DNA of 38,930 nucleotides, from positions 1 through 38,930 of the forward strand of contig JALWYV010000058.1 in the NCBI GenBank assembly GCA_027003075.1, read 5' to 3'. Origin of the DNA: Caldifarciminota bacterium (lineage in GTDB: Bacteria > Hydrothermota > Hydrothermia > LBFQ01). A model generated the notes under the pieces. That model was given only the letters and a program-made list of their open reading frames with translations. It searched no databases and had not been told where the DNA came from. Made by a program: the position numbers and the translations under genes. This document shows, piece by piece, positions 32,864 through 38,930 of the stretch; position 1 is the stretch's first letter; each line of letters starts with the position of its first letter.

Positions 32864-33021
32864 AAGAGTAAATGCGTACGAAAGGTTTTCAGGTTTCACA
32901 TAAGGGAACGCAGGGTAAGAAGAAGACCATTCTCGGACGTAGCAAACGACTCCTACCTGCTCCCTTTAAAACCTCTGCATGTGTTTGTCGGGGGTATAAT
33001 TTTGTATTGAAGGAGTTGAAT
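32864..33021. other. Intergenic stretch without recognised gene
   Basis: These 158 bases separate yggS from the accessory block. I see no conserved reading frame and no RNA gene. Only the TATAAT at 32995-33000 and the Shine-Dalgarno sequence of the first Uma2 gene stand out. An open frame from 32872 joins the Uma2 gene but has no family resemblance before 33022. Confidence 0.5.
32995..33000 (+). promoter_or_regulatory. -10 element of Uma2 copies 1-2
   Basis: TATAAT in GGGGGTATAAT, 21 nt before the ATG, with AAGGAG at 33010-33015. The GGGTATAAT context recurs at 34175 and 35722 within this accessory block. Confidence 0.65.
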
Positions 33022-33585
33022 ATGTCCGTTGCGGTTAAGGAGAGACCACAGGAGAAGGTCTGGACCTACGAGGACTACTTGGAGCTTACAGACGACAAGC
33101 GCTACGAGGTCATAAACGGGAGGTTGGAGGAAATGCCCGCACCGGGGTTTGAGCATCAGAGGATCATATCCAGAATGATCCTTATCATGCGTGGCTTTTC
33201 CGATAAAGGTAATCTGGGAGAGGTTCTTCCCGCTCCCTTTGACGTCATCCTGTCGGATACCGTAGTCGTCCAGCCTGACGTAGTCTTCATATCTAACGAT
33301 AACCTGAAGAATATCAAGAACGGTAGGCTCTTTGGCTCTCCCGATCTGGTCGTTGAAGTAGTATCATCAGGAAGCTACAGGAGAGATAGGTACGAGAAGT
33401 TTGTTCTTTACGGGAAGTACGGTGTCAGAGAGTACTGGATCGTCCTGCCACGTGAGAAGGTGATTGAGGTCTGGTGCCTGAAGGATGGCAGGTACGTTCT
33501 GCACTCCGTTGCTGCTGAAAAGGGTGAGATTGAGTCCTGCGTACTTGAAGGTTTAAAAATCAGGGTTGAGGAGGTTTTGAAATGA
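33022..33585 (+). CDS. Uma2-family (DUF820) PD-(D/E)XK nuclease-like protein, copy 1
   Basis: A 187-residue member of the Uma2 family of restriction-endonuclease-like proteins, whose biological role is largely unknown. The N-terminal signature KVWTYEDYLELTDDKRYEVINGRLEEMPAP is followed by VVQPDVVFIS, GSPDLVVEVVS and KYGVREYWIVLP, which form the PD-(D/E)XK core (Asp of QPD, Asp/Glu of PDLVVE, a basic residue after). The ATG at 33022 is supported by AAGGAG 6 nt upstream. It is the most divergent of three tandem copies. Confidence 0.88.
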   Translation: MSVAVKERPQEKVWTYEDYLELTDDKRYEVINGRLEEMPAPGFEHQRIISRMILIMRGFSDKGNLGEVLPAPFDVILSDTVVVQPDVVFISNDNLKNIKNGRLFGSPDLVVEVVSSGSYRRDRYEKFVLYGKYGVREYWIVLPREKVIEVWCLKDGRYVLHSVAAEKGEIESCVLEGLKIRVEEVLK

Positions 33586-34148
33586 AGGAAGCCGTAGTTG
33601 ATAGGCCAAAGGAGAAGGTCTGGACCTACGAGGACTACCTTCGCCTTACAGACGATAAACGTTATGAGGTCATAAACGGGAGGTTATATGAGATGCCTGC
33701 ACCTACGCCCTGGCATCAGGACATCTCAAGAAATCTTGAGTTTTTGATGTGGAACTTTGTCCAGGAGAAGAAGTTGGGCAAGGTTTATGATGCTCCCATA
33801 GACGTGGTTTTGGGTGATAGGTACGTTCTCCAGCCAGACATAGTCTTCATATCTAGGGAAAGGCTTAAGATAATAGGCGAGAAGGCCATAATGGGGCATC
33901 CTGATCTGGTAGTTGAGATAATCTCTCCTGCTACCGTAAGAAGGGATACGGTCGTTAAGAAAGAGATATACGAGAGGTTTGGGGTTAAGGAATACTGGAT
34001 AGTCTATCCTGAGGAGAAAGCCGTTGAGGTGTGGGTTTTAGGCGACAGGGGTAAGTACGAGCTTTTCAGCGTGGCAGAGGGTGAGGGGAAGGTTAAGAGT
34101 AAGGTTCTGGAGGGACTGGAGATAGACCTTAAGGAGGTCTTCAAATGA
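33582..34148 (+). CDS. Uma2-family (DUF820) PD-(D/E)XK nuclease-like protein, copy 2
   Basis: A 188-residue paralogue of copy 1. It carries the same signatures (KVWTYEDYLRLTDDKRYEVING, QPDIVFISRE, HPDLVVEIISPATVRRDTVVKK, FGVKEYWIVYPEEK). Its ATG overlaps the stop of copy 1 (ATGA), so translation is coupled. The 3' 108 bases are nearly identical to copy 3 (one mismatch), while the 5' half is more divergent, which points to gene conversion. Confidence 0.88.
   Translation: MKEAVVDRPKEKVWTYEDYLRLTDDKRYEVINGRLYEMPAPTPWHQDISRNLEFLMWNFVQEKKLGKVYDAPIDVVLGDRYVLQPDIVFISRERLKIIGEKAIMGHPDLVVEIISPATVRRDTVVKKEIYERFGVKEYWIVYPEEKAVEVWVLGDRGKYELFSVAEGEGKVKSKVLEGLEIDLKEVFK
34031..34138 (+). repeat. 108-bp near-identical tract, Uma2 copy 2
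   Basis: This 3' tract of Uma2 copy 2 matches 34649-34756 in copy 3 with a single mismatch, while the flanking coding sequence is much more divergent. A recent gene-conversion tract is likely. Confidence 0.85.
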
Positions 34149-34174
34149 AGTTAAAGGGGAAAGATTTGCGAGGG

Positions 34175-34180
34175 TATAAT
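34175..34180 (+). promoter_or_regulatory. -10 element of Uma2 copy 3
   Basis: TATAAT in AGGGTATAAT, with TTAAAG 18 nt upstream as a weak -35, and AAGGAGG at 34190-34196 before the ATG. Confidence 0.65.
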
Positions 34181-34202
34181 TTGAGGACGAAGGAGGTTGA
34201 AA

Positions 34203-34775
34203 ATGGTTGTAGCAGTTAAAGAGAGGCCAAAGAAAAAGGTTTGGACCTACGAAGATTATCTGAAACTTACGGACAACAAACGGTACGAGGTCATAAACGG
34301 GAGGTTGCACGAGATGCCTGCGCCCACGACAGAGCATCAGAGGATACTCGGGAGGCTCTATAAGGTTATAGATGGATTTGTGGAGAAGGTCAAAGCGGGA
34401 GAAGTCTTTATATCCCCCGTTGATGTTATCCTTTCCGAAGCAACAGTGGTACAACCGGATCTTCTTTTCGTCTCCAAGGAAAGACTTGATATAGTCAAAG
34501 ACCGTATCTTCGGCTCTCCCGATCTGGTAGTTGAGATAATATCACCTGCTACTGTGCGGAGGGATACGGTCGTTAAGAAGGGCATCTACGAGCGGTACGA
34601 AGTCAAGGAGTACTGGATCGTGTATCCTGAAGAAAAGACCGTTGAAGTGTGGGTTTTAGGCGACAAGGGTAAGTACGAGCTTTTCAGCGTGGCAGAGGGT
34701 GAGGGGAAGGTTAAGAGTAAGGTTCTGGAGGGACTGGAGATAGACCTTAAGGAGGTGTTTATCCCCCGGCCGTAA
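34203..34775 (+). CDS. Uma2-family (DUF820) PD-(D/E)XK nuclease-like protein, copy 3
   Basis: A 190-residue paralogue with the complete Uma2 core (VWTYEDYLKLTDNKRYEVING, VVQPDLLFVS, GSPDLVVEIISPATVRRDT, YEVKEYWIVYPEEK). I start it at ATG 34203, which is 6 nt after a perfect AAGGAGG (34190-34196); TTG 34197 is in frame but touches that site. It has its own TATAAT at 34175-34180, so it is a separate transcription unit from copies 1 and 2. Its TAA stop starts the TAAAAT hexamer of the following HEPN-like gene. Confidence 0.88.
   Translation: MVVAVKERPKKKVWTYEDYLKLTDNKRYEVINGRLHEMPAPTTEHQRILGRLYKVIDGFVEKVKAGEVFISPVDVILSEATVVQPDLLFVSKERLDIVKDRIFGSPDLVVEIISPATVRRDTVVKKGIYERYEVKEYWIVYPEEKTVEVWVLGDKGKYELFSVAEGEGKVKSKVLEGLEIDLKEVFIPRP
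34649..34756 (+). repeat. 108-bp near-identical tract, Uma2 copy 3
   Basis: Partner of the tract at 34031-34138. The two copies part company after the GGAGGT near the 3' end of each gene. Confidence 0.85.
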
Positions 34776-34778
34776 AAT
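34773..34778 (+). promoter_or_regulatory. -10 element of HEPN-like copy 1 embedded in Uma2 stop codon
   Basis: TAAAAT beginning with the Uma2 copy 3 TAA; ATG follows after 7 nt. Confidence 0.6.
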
Positions 34779-34785
34779 AGAGCCT

Positions 34786-35235
34786 ATGCCCAAAACCGCA
34801 TCCCTTGAAAGCCCTGAGGACGTCCTGAACCTCTCAAAGAGGTACCTGCAGAATGCGAGGGAGATGTTGAAGAGGGCGGGTGTGGATGAGGATGTAGAGG
34901 CTTACGAGGATGTGAAGTACGTATCTTCGGCCAGCGGTATAGCGTATCTGGCGGCCCTTGAGGCAATCAGGGCGCTTCTGATGGAGAAGAGGGGGTGGGA
35001 TGCCAGCGAAGTGGAGAAGAGGACGAGGGAGATAGGGAGGTTGAGACAGGTCCTGAAGGGTCTGCCTCTCGGTAAGGACATAGACAGGTTGCTGAAGCTT
35101 TTGAGGGACGTCTATAACATCCTCCACCTTGGGGGATACTACAGGAGGTTGCAGAGTAAAAAGGCGATAGACGATGGTTTTGAGAAGGTTGAAAAGATAA
35201 TACGCATAGTGGAGAAGCACGTTTCCCGGCCATAG
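34786..35235 (+). CDS. HEPN-like (DUF5618-type) helical protein, copy 1
   Basis: A 149-residue all-helical protein resembling HEPN/DUF5618-type proteins (family name from memory). Core segments are RYLQNAREMLKRAGV, YEDVKYVSSASGIAYLAALEA and LLRDVYNILHLGGYYRRLQSKKA. Arg107 and His114 form RDVYNILH, an R-x6-H arrangement as in HEPN ribonuclease motifs. ATG at 34786 is 7 nt after TAAAAT. It precedes a paralogue of the same length. A role together with the Uma2 genes is possible but unproven. Confidence 0.65.
   Translation: MPKTASLESPEDVLNLSKRYLQNAREMLKRAGVDEDVEAYEDVKYVSSASGIAYLAALEAIRALLMEKRGWDASEVEKRTREIGRLRQVLKGLPLGKDIDRLLKLLRDVYNILHLGGYYRRLQSKKAIDDGFEKVEKIIRIVEKHVSRP
35187..35219 (+). repeat. 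33-bp exact repeat, HEPN-like copy 1
   Basis: Encodes the VEKIIRIVEKH segment; identical to 35649-35681 in copy 2. Confidence 0.85.
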
Positions 35236-35238
35236 AAT
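35233..35238 (+). promoter_or_regulatory. -10 element of HEPN-like copy 2 embedded in upstream stop codon
   Basis: TAGAAT beginning with the TAG of HEPN-like copy 1; ATG follows after 6 nt. Confidence 0.6.
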
Positions 35239-35244
35239 GAGGCG

Positions 35245-35694
35245 ATGGCCGTCGTAAAGACACCTACGACCCCACAGGAGCGTTTGCAACTGGCCAGGAG
35301 GTACTTACAGAACGCCAGGAAGACCCTGAAGAAGGCCGGGGTTGATAGGAGAAGGGGGGCGTACATAGACCTCAAGTACATCTCCGAAGCCTCCGGGACG
35401 GCTTACTTAGCGGCCTTAGAGGCACTGAAGGCCATCTTCCTGTGGGAAGGGTTGATCTCGCCGGGGGATATCAATCGCAAGCTCAAAAAAGTTGATATGT
35501 ATGACTCCTATTTGAAAAGGCTTACACGAATAGGGAAGGATAAAGATCTGTTGCGGGGTCTGTTCAAGGACGTCTACGATATCCTTCACATAAGCGGGTA
35601 CTATCGGGAACTGCAGAACAAAAAAGCCATAGATGCGGGCTTTGAACAGGTTGAAAAGATAATACGCATAGTGGAGAAGCATATCGGCGCATAA
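35245..35694 (+). CDS. HEPN-like (DUF5618-type) helical protein, copy 2
   Basis: A 149-residue paralogue of the preceding gene, same length and helix order (RYLQNARKTLKKAGVD, YIDLKYISEASGTAYLAALEAL, KDVYDILHISGYYRELQNKKA). The arginine of the possible R-x6-H motif is Lys108 here, while His115 is kept, so a catalytic role is less likely than in copy 1. A 33-base stretch near the 3' end is identical to copy 1. ATG is 6 nt after TAGAAT, which begins with the stop codon of copy 1. Confidence 0.65.
   Translation: MAVVKTPTTPQERLQLARRYLQNARKTLKKAGVDRRRGAYIDLKYISEASGTAYLAALEALKAIFLWEGLISPGDINRKLKKVDMYDSYLKRLTRIGKDKDLLRGLFKDVYDILHISGYYRELQNKKAIDAGFEQVEKIIRIVEKHIGA
35649..35681 (+). repeat. 33-bp exact repeat, HEPN-like copy 2
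   Basis: Partner of 35187-35219; the genes are otherwise clearly diverged at the DNA level. Confidence 0.85.
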
Positions 35695-35721
35695 CTTCCC
35701 CACACGCGCGCTGTTCGGGGG

Positions 35722-35727
35722 TATAAT
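35722..35727 (+). promoter_or_regulatory. -10 element of the AT-rich secreted protein gene
   Basis: TATAAT in GGGGGTATAAT, 5 nt before GTG 35733. Confidence 0.6.
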
Positions 35728-35732
35728 GAGGG

Positions 35733-36716
35733 GTGAGGATGGAAGGGGGAAAAGTTTGGGTAAATGTTGTGATTGGAGTTTTTGTGATGTTTTCAGCATC
35801 TTTTAGTTTCCCAGTTAATCTTAAAGCGGAGGATACCAACAGTTCTAATAACTTTGAATATTTGTTAAAATCTGGTAAGTTCAAGGATCTTTCCATTGGG
35901 GAGATATATAATCTTGTTAAAGAGCAGGAAAGCCGTCAAATCATCTCCAGCGTGGATGGGTTGGGGGCGGCGGTGGATTCCCTCAAAGCCAACGACGCCG
36001 CAGTCATAGAGTATCATGACAAAAGAGTTTTCGACTACAAAGTCGGCTCCCTCTCCGGCGGGAAGGATGTTTATGTAAAGATTACTGCCAATGGGATAGG
36101 GCCAGGCGGATACAGTCTTATTTTCGAAGCTTATTTACTCGATCGAAATAACTCGAATGATACTATTTATTTAGGCGGGGTTGCTCTGAGAAGGTGGGGC
36201 ATGCCCCACACGTTGAGGAACAGCCCAATAGAGAGGAGATTTGCTTATCTTTGGGAAGACGTCCAATCTTTTATCAAAGCACTCCGTGTCTATGAGTTCA
36301 AGGACGAGAATGGCAATGTGAGATATGTGGCGTTTTTTGCTGCTCAGGAGTACTTGGACGAGATTGGCGAGTATAACCATTACTATAACATAGTTGTCAT
36401 TCCAGAAGAATGGATGAAAGGAGAGGGAACTGGTGCTGATAAAAAGTCTGAGCCATATATGATTGTTTGGAGAGTGCCCGGAGTGCCCGAAGAAATAAAT
36501 AATGTGTACTTTGCTTCTTATTATAGTAGCGCAAATAAGAAATTCTATTACTCTCTGATGGTCTCAGTAGGAGATGGAAGTAAAGGTTACACACACTTGG
36601 GGTTTGTTGACGAGCGTGAAAAGTCACTGTACTGGGTTGGAGGTAATGTTGACCTTGAATTTGACCCAATTAAGAAGGGAAAAGTGTATATTGTCTCCCT
36701 CGGCGACGACCAATAA
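35733..36716 (+). CDS. AT-rich secreted protein of unknown function
   Basis: A 327-residue protein with a conventional signal peptide (basic start, then VWVNVVIGVFVMFSASFSF and a likely cleavage after NLKA). No family is recognised. The mature part is polar and aromatic, with VYVKITANGIGPGGYSLIFE, YVAFFAAQEYLDEIGEYNHYY and KFYYSLMVSVGDG. Base composition is clearly more AT-rich than its neighbours, which suggests recent transfer. TATAAT (35722-35727) is 5 nt before GTG 35733 and 11 nt before ATG 35739; either could be the start. Confidence 0.7.
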   Translation: MRMEGGKVWVNVVIGVFVMFSASFSFPVNLKAEDTNSSNNFEYLLKSGKFKDLSIGEIYNLVKEQESRQIISSVDGLGAAVDSLKANDAAVIEYHDKRVFDYKVGSLSGGKDVYVKITANGIGPGGYSLIFEAYLLDRNNSNDTIYLGGVALRRWGMPHTLRNSPIERRFAYLWEDVQSFIKALRVYEFKDENGNVRYVAFFAAQEYLDEIGEYNHYYNIVVIPEEWMKGEGTGADKKSEPYMIVWRVPGVPEEINNVYFASYYSSANKKFYYSLMVSVGDGSKGYTHLGFVDEREKSLYWVGGNVDLEFDPIKKGKVYIVSLGDDQ

Positions 36717-36732
36717 CCCCTCTCGTCCCGCC

Positions 36733-37362
36733 TCAGACCACCCCGAAGTCCTTCGGCTCAAATCCTTCCGGGTTGAGTATCTCAACCTCCCCCTTGTCCT
36801 TATACCTGAAGACCATTAGGCCATTCTTGAAGGCAAACTTCTCAACACCCTCCTGAAGGTTTATACCGACTACTGCCCCGTATATCCTGTAGTTCCTGAA
36901 CTCCGGAAAGAACTCTAAGAACTTGTCCTTCAACTTCTTGACAAACTTCCTGACGTCCTTAACCTTTAGGCTGGTCTTCGCCTCAACCACAACCACGTAC
37001 CCATCCCCCACGGCCAGAAAGTCTATCTCAATTTCCTTATCGCCCTTCCTTCTCTTTATGCCTTTACTGATGGCGAAGTCCTGAAAGCCGGCGTTTTTGA
37101 GAGCGTCCTCTATGTTGTCAAATATTATCTTCTCGCTGTAGCTCTTCCACACGCCGTTCAACTCCGCCACCGATCTGGTCGTCTTCTTCACCTCAAGGCT
37201 CAGCTCTTTGATCATCCTATCTGTCTCCTTAAGCTGCTTGTCCGTCTCCCTCTGGAGTTTTGCCAGTTCCTTAAATATCTCCTTGATCTTCCTTTCGGTC
37301 TCCTTCTGGCTCCGCCTGAGTTCCTCTAACCCTTTCCAAAATTCTTCCCTGTAATCCCTCAT
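36733..37362 (-). CDS. Coiled-coil plus PD-(D/E)XK nuclease-like protein
   Basis: A 209-residue protein. Residues about 5-70 form a coiled coil with heptad-like Leu/Ile/Glu/Lys repeats (ELAKLQRETDKQLKETDRMI). The C-terminal domain holds a PD-(D/E)XK pattern: EIEIDFLAVGDGYVVVVEAK, with Asp in EID and the E-A-K motif, as in DUF3782-type proteins. I start at ATG 37362 because a TAGAAT hexamer ends 6 nt before it; the in-frame TTG at 37368 abuts the hexamer. Function unknown; DNA binding or cleavage is inferred. Confidence 0.75.
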   Translation of the reverse strand: MRDYREEFWKGLEELRRSQKETERKIKEIFKELAKLQRETDKQLKETDRMIKELSLEVKKTTRSVAELNGVWKSYSEKIIFDNIEDALKNAGFQDFAISKGIKRRKGDKEIEIDFLAVGDGYVVVVEAKTSLKVKDVRKFVKKLKDKFLEFFPEFRNYRIYGAVVGINLQEGVEKFAFKNGLMVFRYKDKGEVEILNPEGFEPKDFGVV

Positions 37363-37368
37363 CTCCAA

Positions 37369-37374
37369 ATTCTA
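37369..37374 (-). promoter_or_regulatory. -10 element of the coiled-coil nuclease gene
   Basis: TAGAAT 6 nt before ATG 37362. Confidence 0.6.
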
Positions 37375-37434
37375 AGGGAGAGGAGCGAGGGGATTCGGTG
37401 TAAGGCACATAAACCCGACGACGCCCAATAACCC

Positions 37435-38930
37435 CTACAACCCCTCCCTCTCTAAAATCTCCATCAAAGCCCTCTTCTTCCTGTGCGTCTCCTTCAGCTC
37501 CCCCATATACTCCTCAAACTCCTTCCCGTACCCTCCCCTTGTTGCCCACTCCCTCGCCTTCTTCAGGACCTCTGCCGCCATCTCGTAGTACTTCCTTTCC
37601 CTCATATCAATCAAACTCTCAACCATACCGTAGGTCATTACGACCTCGTAGGCGTAGTTGGGGTCAGAGGCGGCTATCCTATCAAGGAAGGAGAGGACGG
37701 TATCCACGTACGAAGGGGAGGATTGGACGATCTCCACGAGCTTCGGGACGGTTTTCTTCAGCCTCTCGTGATCCCCCAGTTTGGCGAAGACCTCCGCCTT
37801 ATCAAGGGGTCTTATGCTCCGCTCCATCACCTCAAGCACCCACCCCTTCAACCCCTCATTCCAGAAGCCGTACTCTTCGGCGAAGCGTTTCAACTCTTCG
37901 TAGGTGTAGTAGGAGGGGGAGCGCACAAACCTGCTTTTCAATATCTCAAAGGCGTCCTCGTACCTCCCAAGCCGTACGTATAAGTCCTTGAGGGAGGACT
38001 TCAGGTCGTCGCTATCCGGGAACTTCTTTAAACCCTCCTCCGTTAGGGCCAGGGCCTCCTCGTACCTTCCGGCGCTCTCCAAGGCATATATGAGCCTCCT
38101 GTACTTGTAGGGGGTGTCAGGCTCGCCTATCAGTTCCCTTAACTTCTCGTAGTTCCCGGTCTTGATGTACAGGTCTTCAACCTCCCCCTGCAGTCCGGCG
38201 GCGAGGAGTTTTTCAACGGCCCTGTCTATAAGGGTCGGCGATGTGAGTATGTATTTGTACTCCTCCATTGCGGCATCCCCGGCTATCCCATCATCCATCT
38301 TCCGCAGATCTACCACGAAGTCTGTGAAGCTTTCGGGGATCTGCTCCATCTCGCTCAGGACCTTCAGGTGGAGTTTTAAGGCGTCGTAGAAGGCGTCATA
38401 GACGTTGTCCGTCGTATAGAAGGAGGTGGCATCCACCAATTTCCGGACGACCTCCCTTAGAAGGGGTTCAACGGCCTCCGGCCCCCTCTCCTTCAGGAGG
38501 ACCTCTATGCGGGGCTTGATCTCCTTCCGGTAGCGTTTCACTACGGTACCCGGTTGTTCCGGTAGGTCGGGGTCGTACATCCTCCTTATGTCTCGCAGGA
38601 GGGCCTTCTCCGCGCTGCTGCTCCCCAGGTCGCTCTGGACTGCCGTTATTACGTACTTGCGGGCGCCCGGGTAGGTGTTTATGAGGTCGGTGATGAGGGA
38701 TATCAGGCGGTCCTTTGGCCACTTCTGGAGGTGCTTCCGGATGTCCTTAAGGGAGATCCTCTCAACCTTATCCTCCTCAAGGAGGTAGAGGAGGACGGCC
38801 ACGACGTGCTTGCAGAAGGGTTCGTCGTAGGGGCAGGTGCAGTAGGGTTCGGGTTTCTCTCCGAGGCGGATCTCAACCGTATAGTAAGGCTCGTAGGAGC
38901 CGAGTACCGTCGCCTCAACCCTGTCCCCTA
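37435..38930 (-). CDS. SWIM zinc-finger protein with TPR-like repeats (5' end outside window)
   Basis: A partial protein of at least 497 residues. The frame stays open to the right edge, well before the internal GTG at 38802, and upstream codons encode a SWIM zinc finger: YCTCPYDEPFCKHVVAV, the CxC-x(n)-CxH pattern. After it come helical regions and TPR-like repeats near the middle (YRRLIYALESAGRYEEALAL, DLYVRLGRYEDAFEILKSRF). SWIM proteins of this layout are common and poorly characterised; the finger may bind nucleic acid or protein. It sits downstream of the accessory block on the opposite strand. Confidence 0.8.
   Translation of the reverse strand, partial: GDRVEATVLGSYEPYYTVEIRLGEKPEPYCTCPYDEPFCKHVVAVLLYLLEEDKVERISLKDIRKHLQKWPKDRLISLITDLINTYPGARKYVITAVQSDLGSSSAEKALLRDIRRMYDPDLPEQPGTVVKRYRKEIKPRIEVLLKERGPEAVEPLLREVVRKLVDATSFYTTDNVYDAFYDALKLHLKVLSEMEQIPESFTDFVVDLRKMDDGIAGDAAMEEYKYILTSPTLIDRAVEKLLAAGLQGEVEDLYIKTGNYEKLRELIGEPDTPYKYRRLIYALESAGRYEEALALTEEGLKKFPDSDDLKSSLKDLYVRLGRYEDAFEILKSRFVRSPSYYTYEELKRFAEEYGFWNEGLKGWVLEVMERSIRPLDKAEVFAKLGDHERLKKTVPKLVEIVQSSPSYVDTVLSFLDRIAASDPNYAYEVVMTYGMVESLIDMRERKYYEMAAEVLKKAREWATRGGYGKEFEEYMGELKETHRKKRALMEILEREGL

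Noticed and set aside
32872-33021. N-terminal extension of Uma2 copy 1 to 32872
   Set aside because: The TATAAT and Shine-Dalgarno sequence lie within it, and Uma2 proteins start near the KVWTYEDYL segment.

Overview
The window looks like a compact, moderately GC-rich genome of a thermophilic, Gram-negative-type bacterium. Outer-membrane biogenesis genes are present (SurA-like chaperone, LolA-like carrier, an LpxL-type acyltransferase). Three exported proteins end in the C-terminal sorting-type beta domain common in the FCB group. My best guess is a WOR-3/Hydrothermae-like lineage of that group. This is inference from style and gene content: no rRNA, tRNA or other phylogenetic marker RNA was seen.

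Layout. 217-4735 (minus): an envelope operon of lipoprotein, subtilisin-like protease, LolA-like protein, membrane-anchored parvulin-like protein and SurA-like chaperone. 4852-6338 (plus): acpP-fabF. 6335-8642 (minus): wecB-folC. 8678-9932 (plus): beta-barrel-like protein and radC. 9919-11106 (minus): unrecognised repeat-type protein. 11141-12100 (plus): SpoIID/LytB-domain protein. 12081-13771 (minus): endonuclease-IV-like protein and acyltransferase. 13889-17398 (plus): nuoJ-nuoK, trkH-trkA and a CNNM-like membrane protein, followed by radA. 18706-24128 (minus): truB, a secreted FG-GAP-type protein, a PolX/PHP protein with a degenerate polymerase site, a STAS protein and butyrate kinase. 24129-24425: a near-300-base gap with a decayed zinc-ribbon reading frame. 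24426-26035 (plus): trmD and a GNAT-like protein. 26006-31202 (minus): HD hydrolase, threonine dehydrogenase, M42 peptidase and a large secreted protein. 31303-32863 (plus): CDGSH protein, endonuclease V, YggS. 33022-38930: an accessory block of three Uma2-family nucleases, two HEPN-like proteins, an AT-rich secreted protein, a coiled-coil PD-(D/E)XK protein and a SWIM zinc-finger/TPR-like protein cut by the window edge.

Expression logic is the most striking feature. At about 19 genes a TANAAT hexamer lies only 5-8 nt before the start codon, with no room for a Shine-Dalgarno leader, which predicts leaderless mRNAs. Starts are often GTG or TTG. At four codirectional junctions the stop codon of the upstream gene forms the first three bases of the hexamer. 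Only acpP and two Uma2 genes combine a -10 with a real leader and a strong Shine-Dalgarno site. This spacing rule also corrected several starts (tdh, the CDGSH gene, the coiled-coil nuclease gene). Convergent genes overlap at their stop codons, and most exported proteins carry extremely short, uncharged hydrophobic N-termini. No tRNA, rRNA, CRISPR array or intact insertion sequence was recognised.
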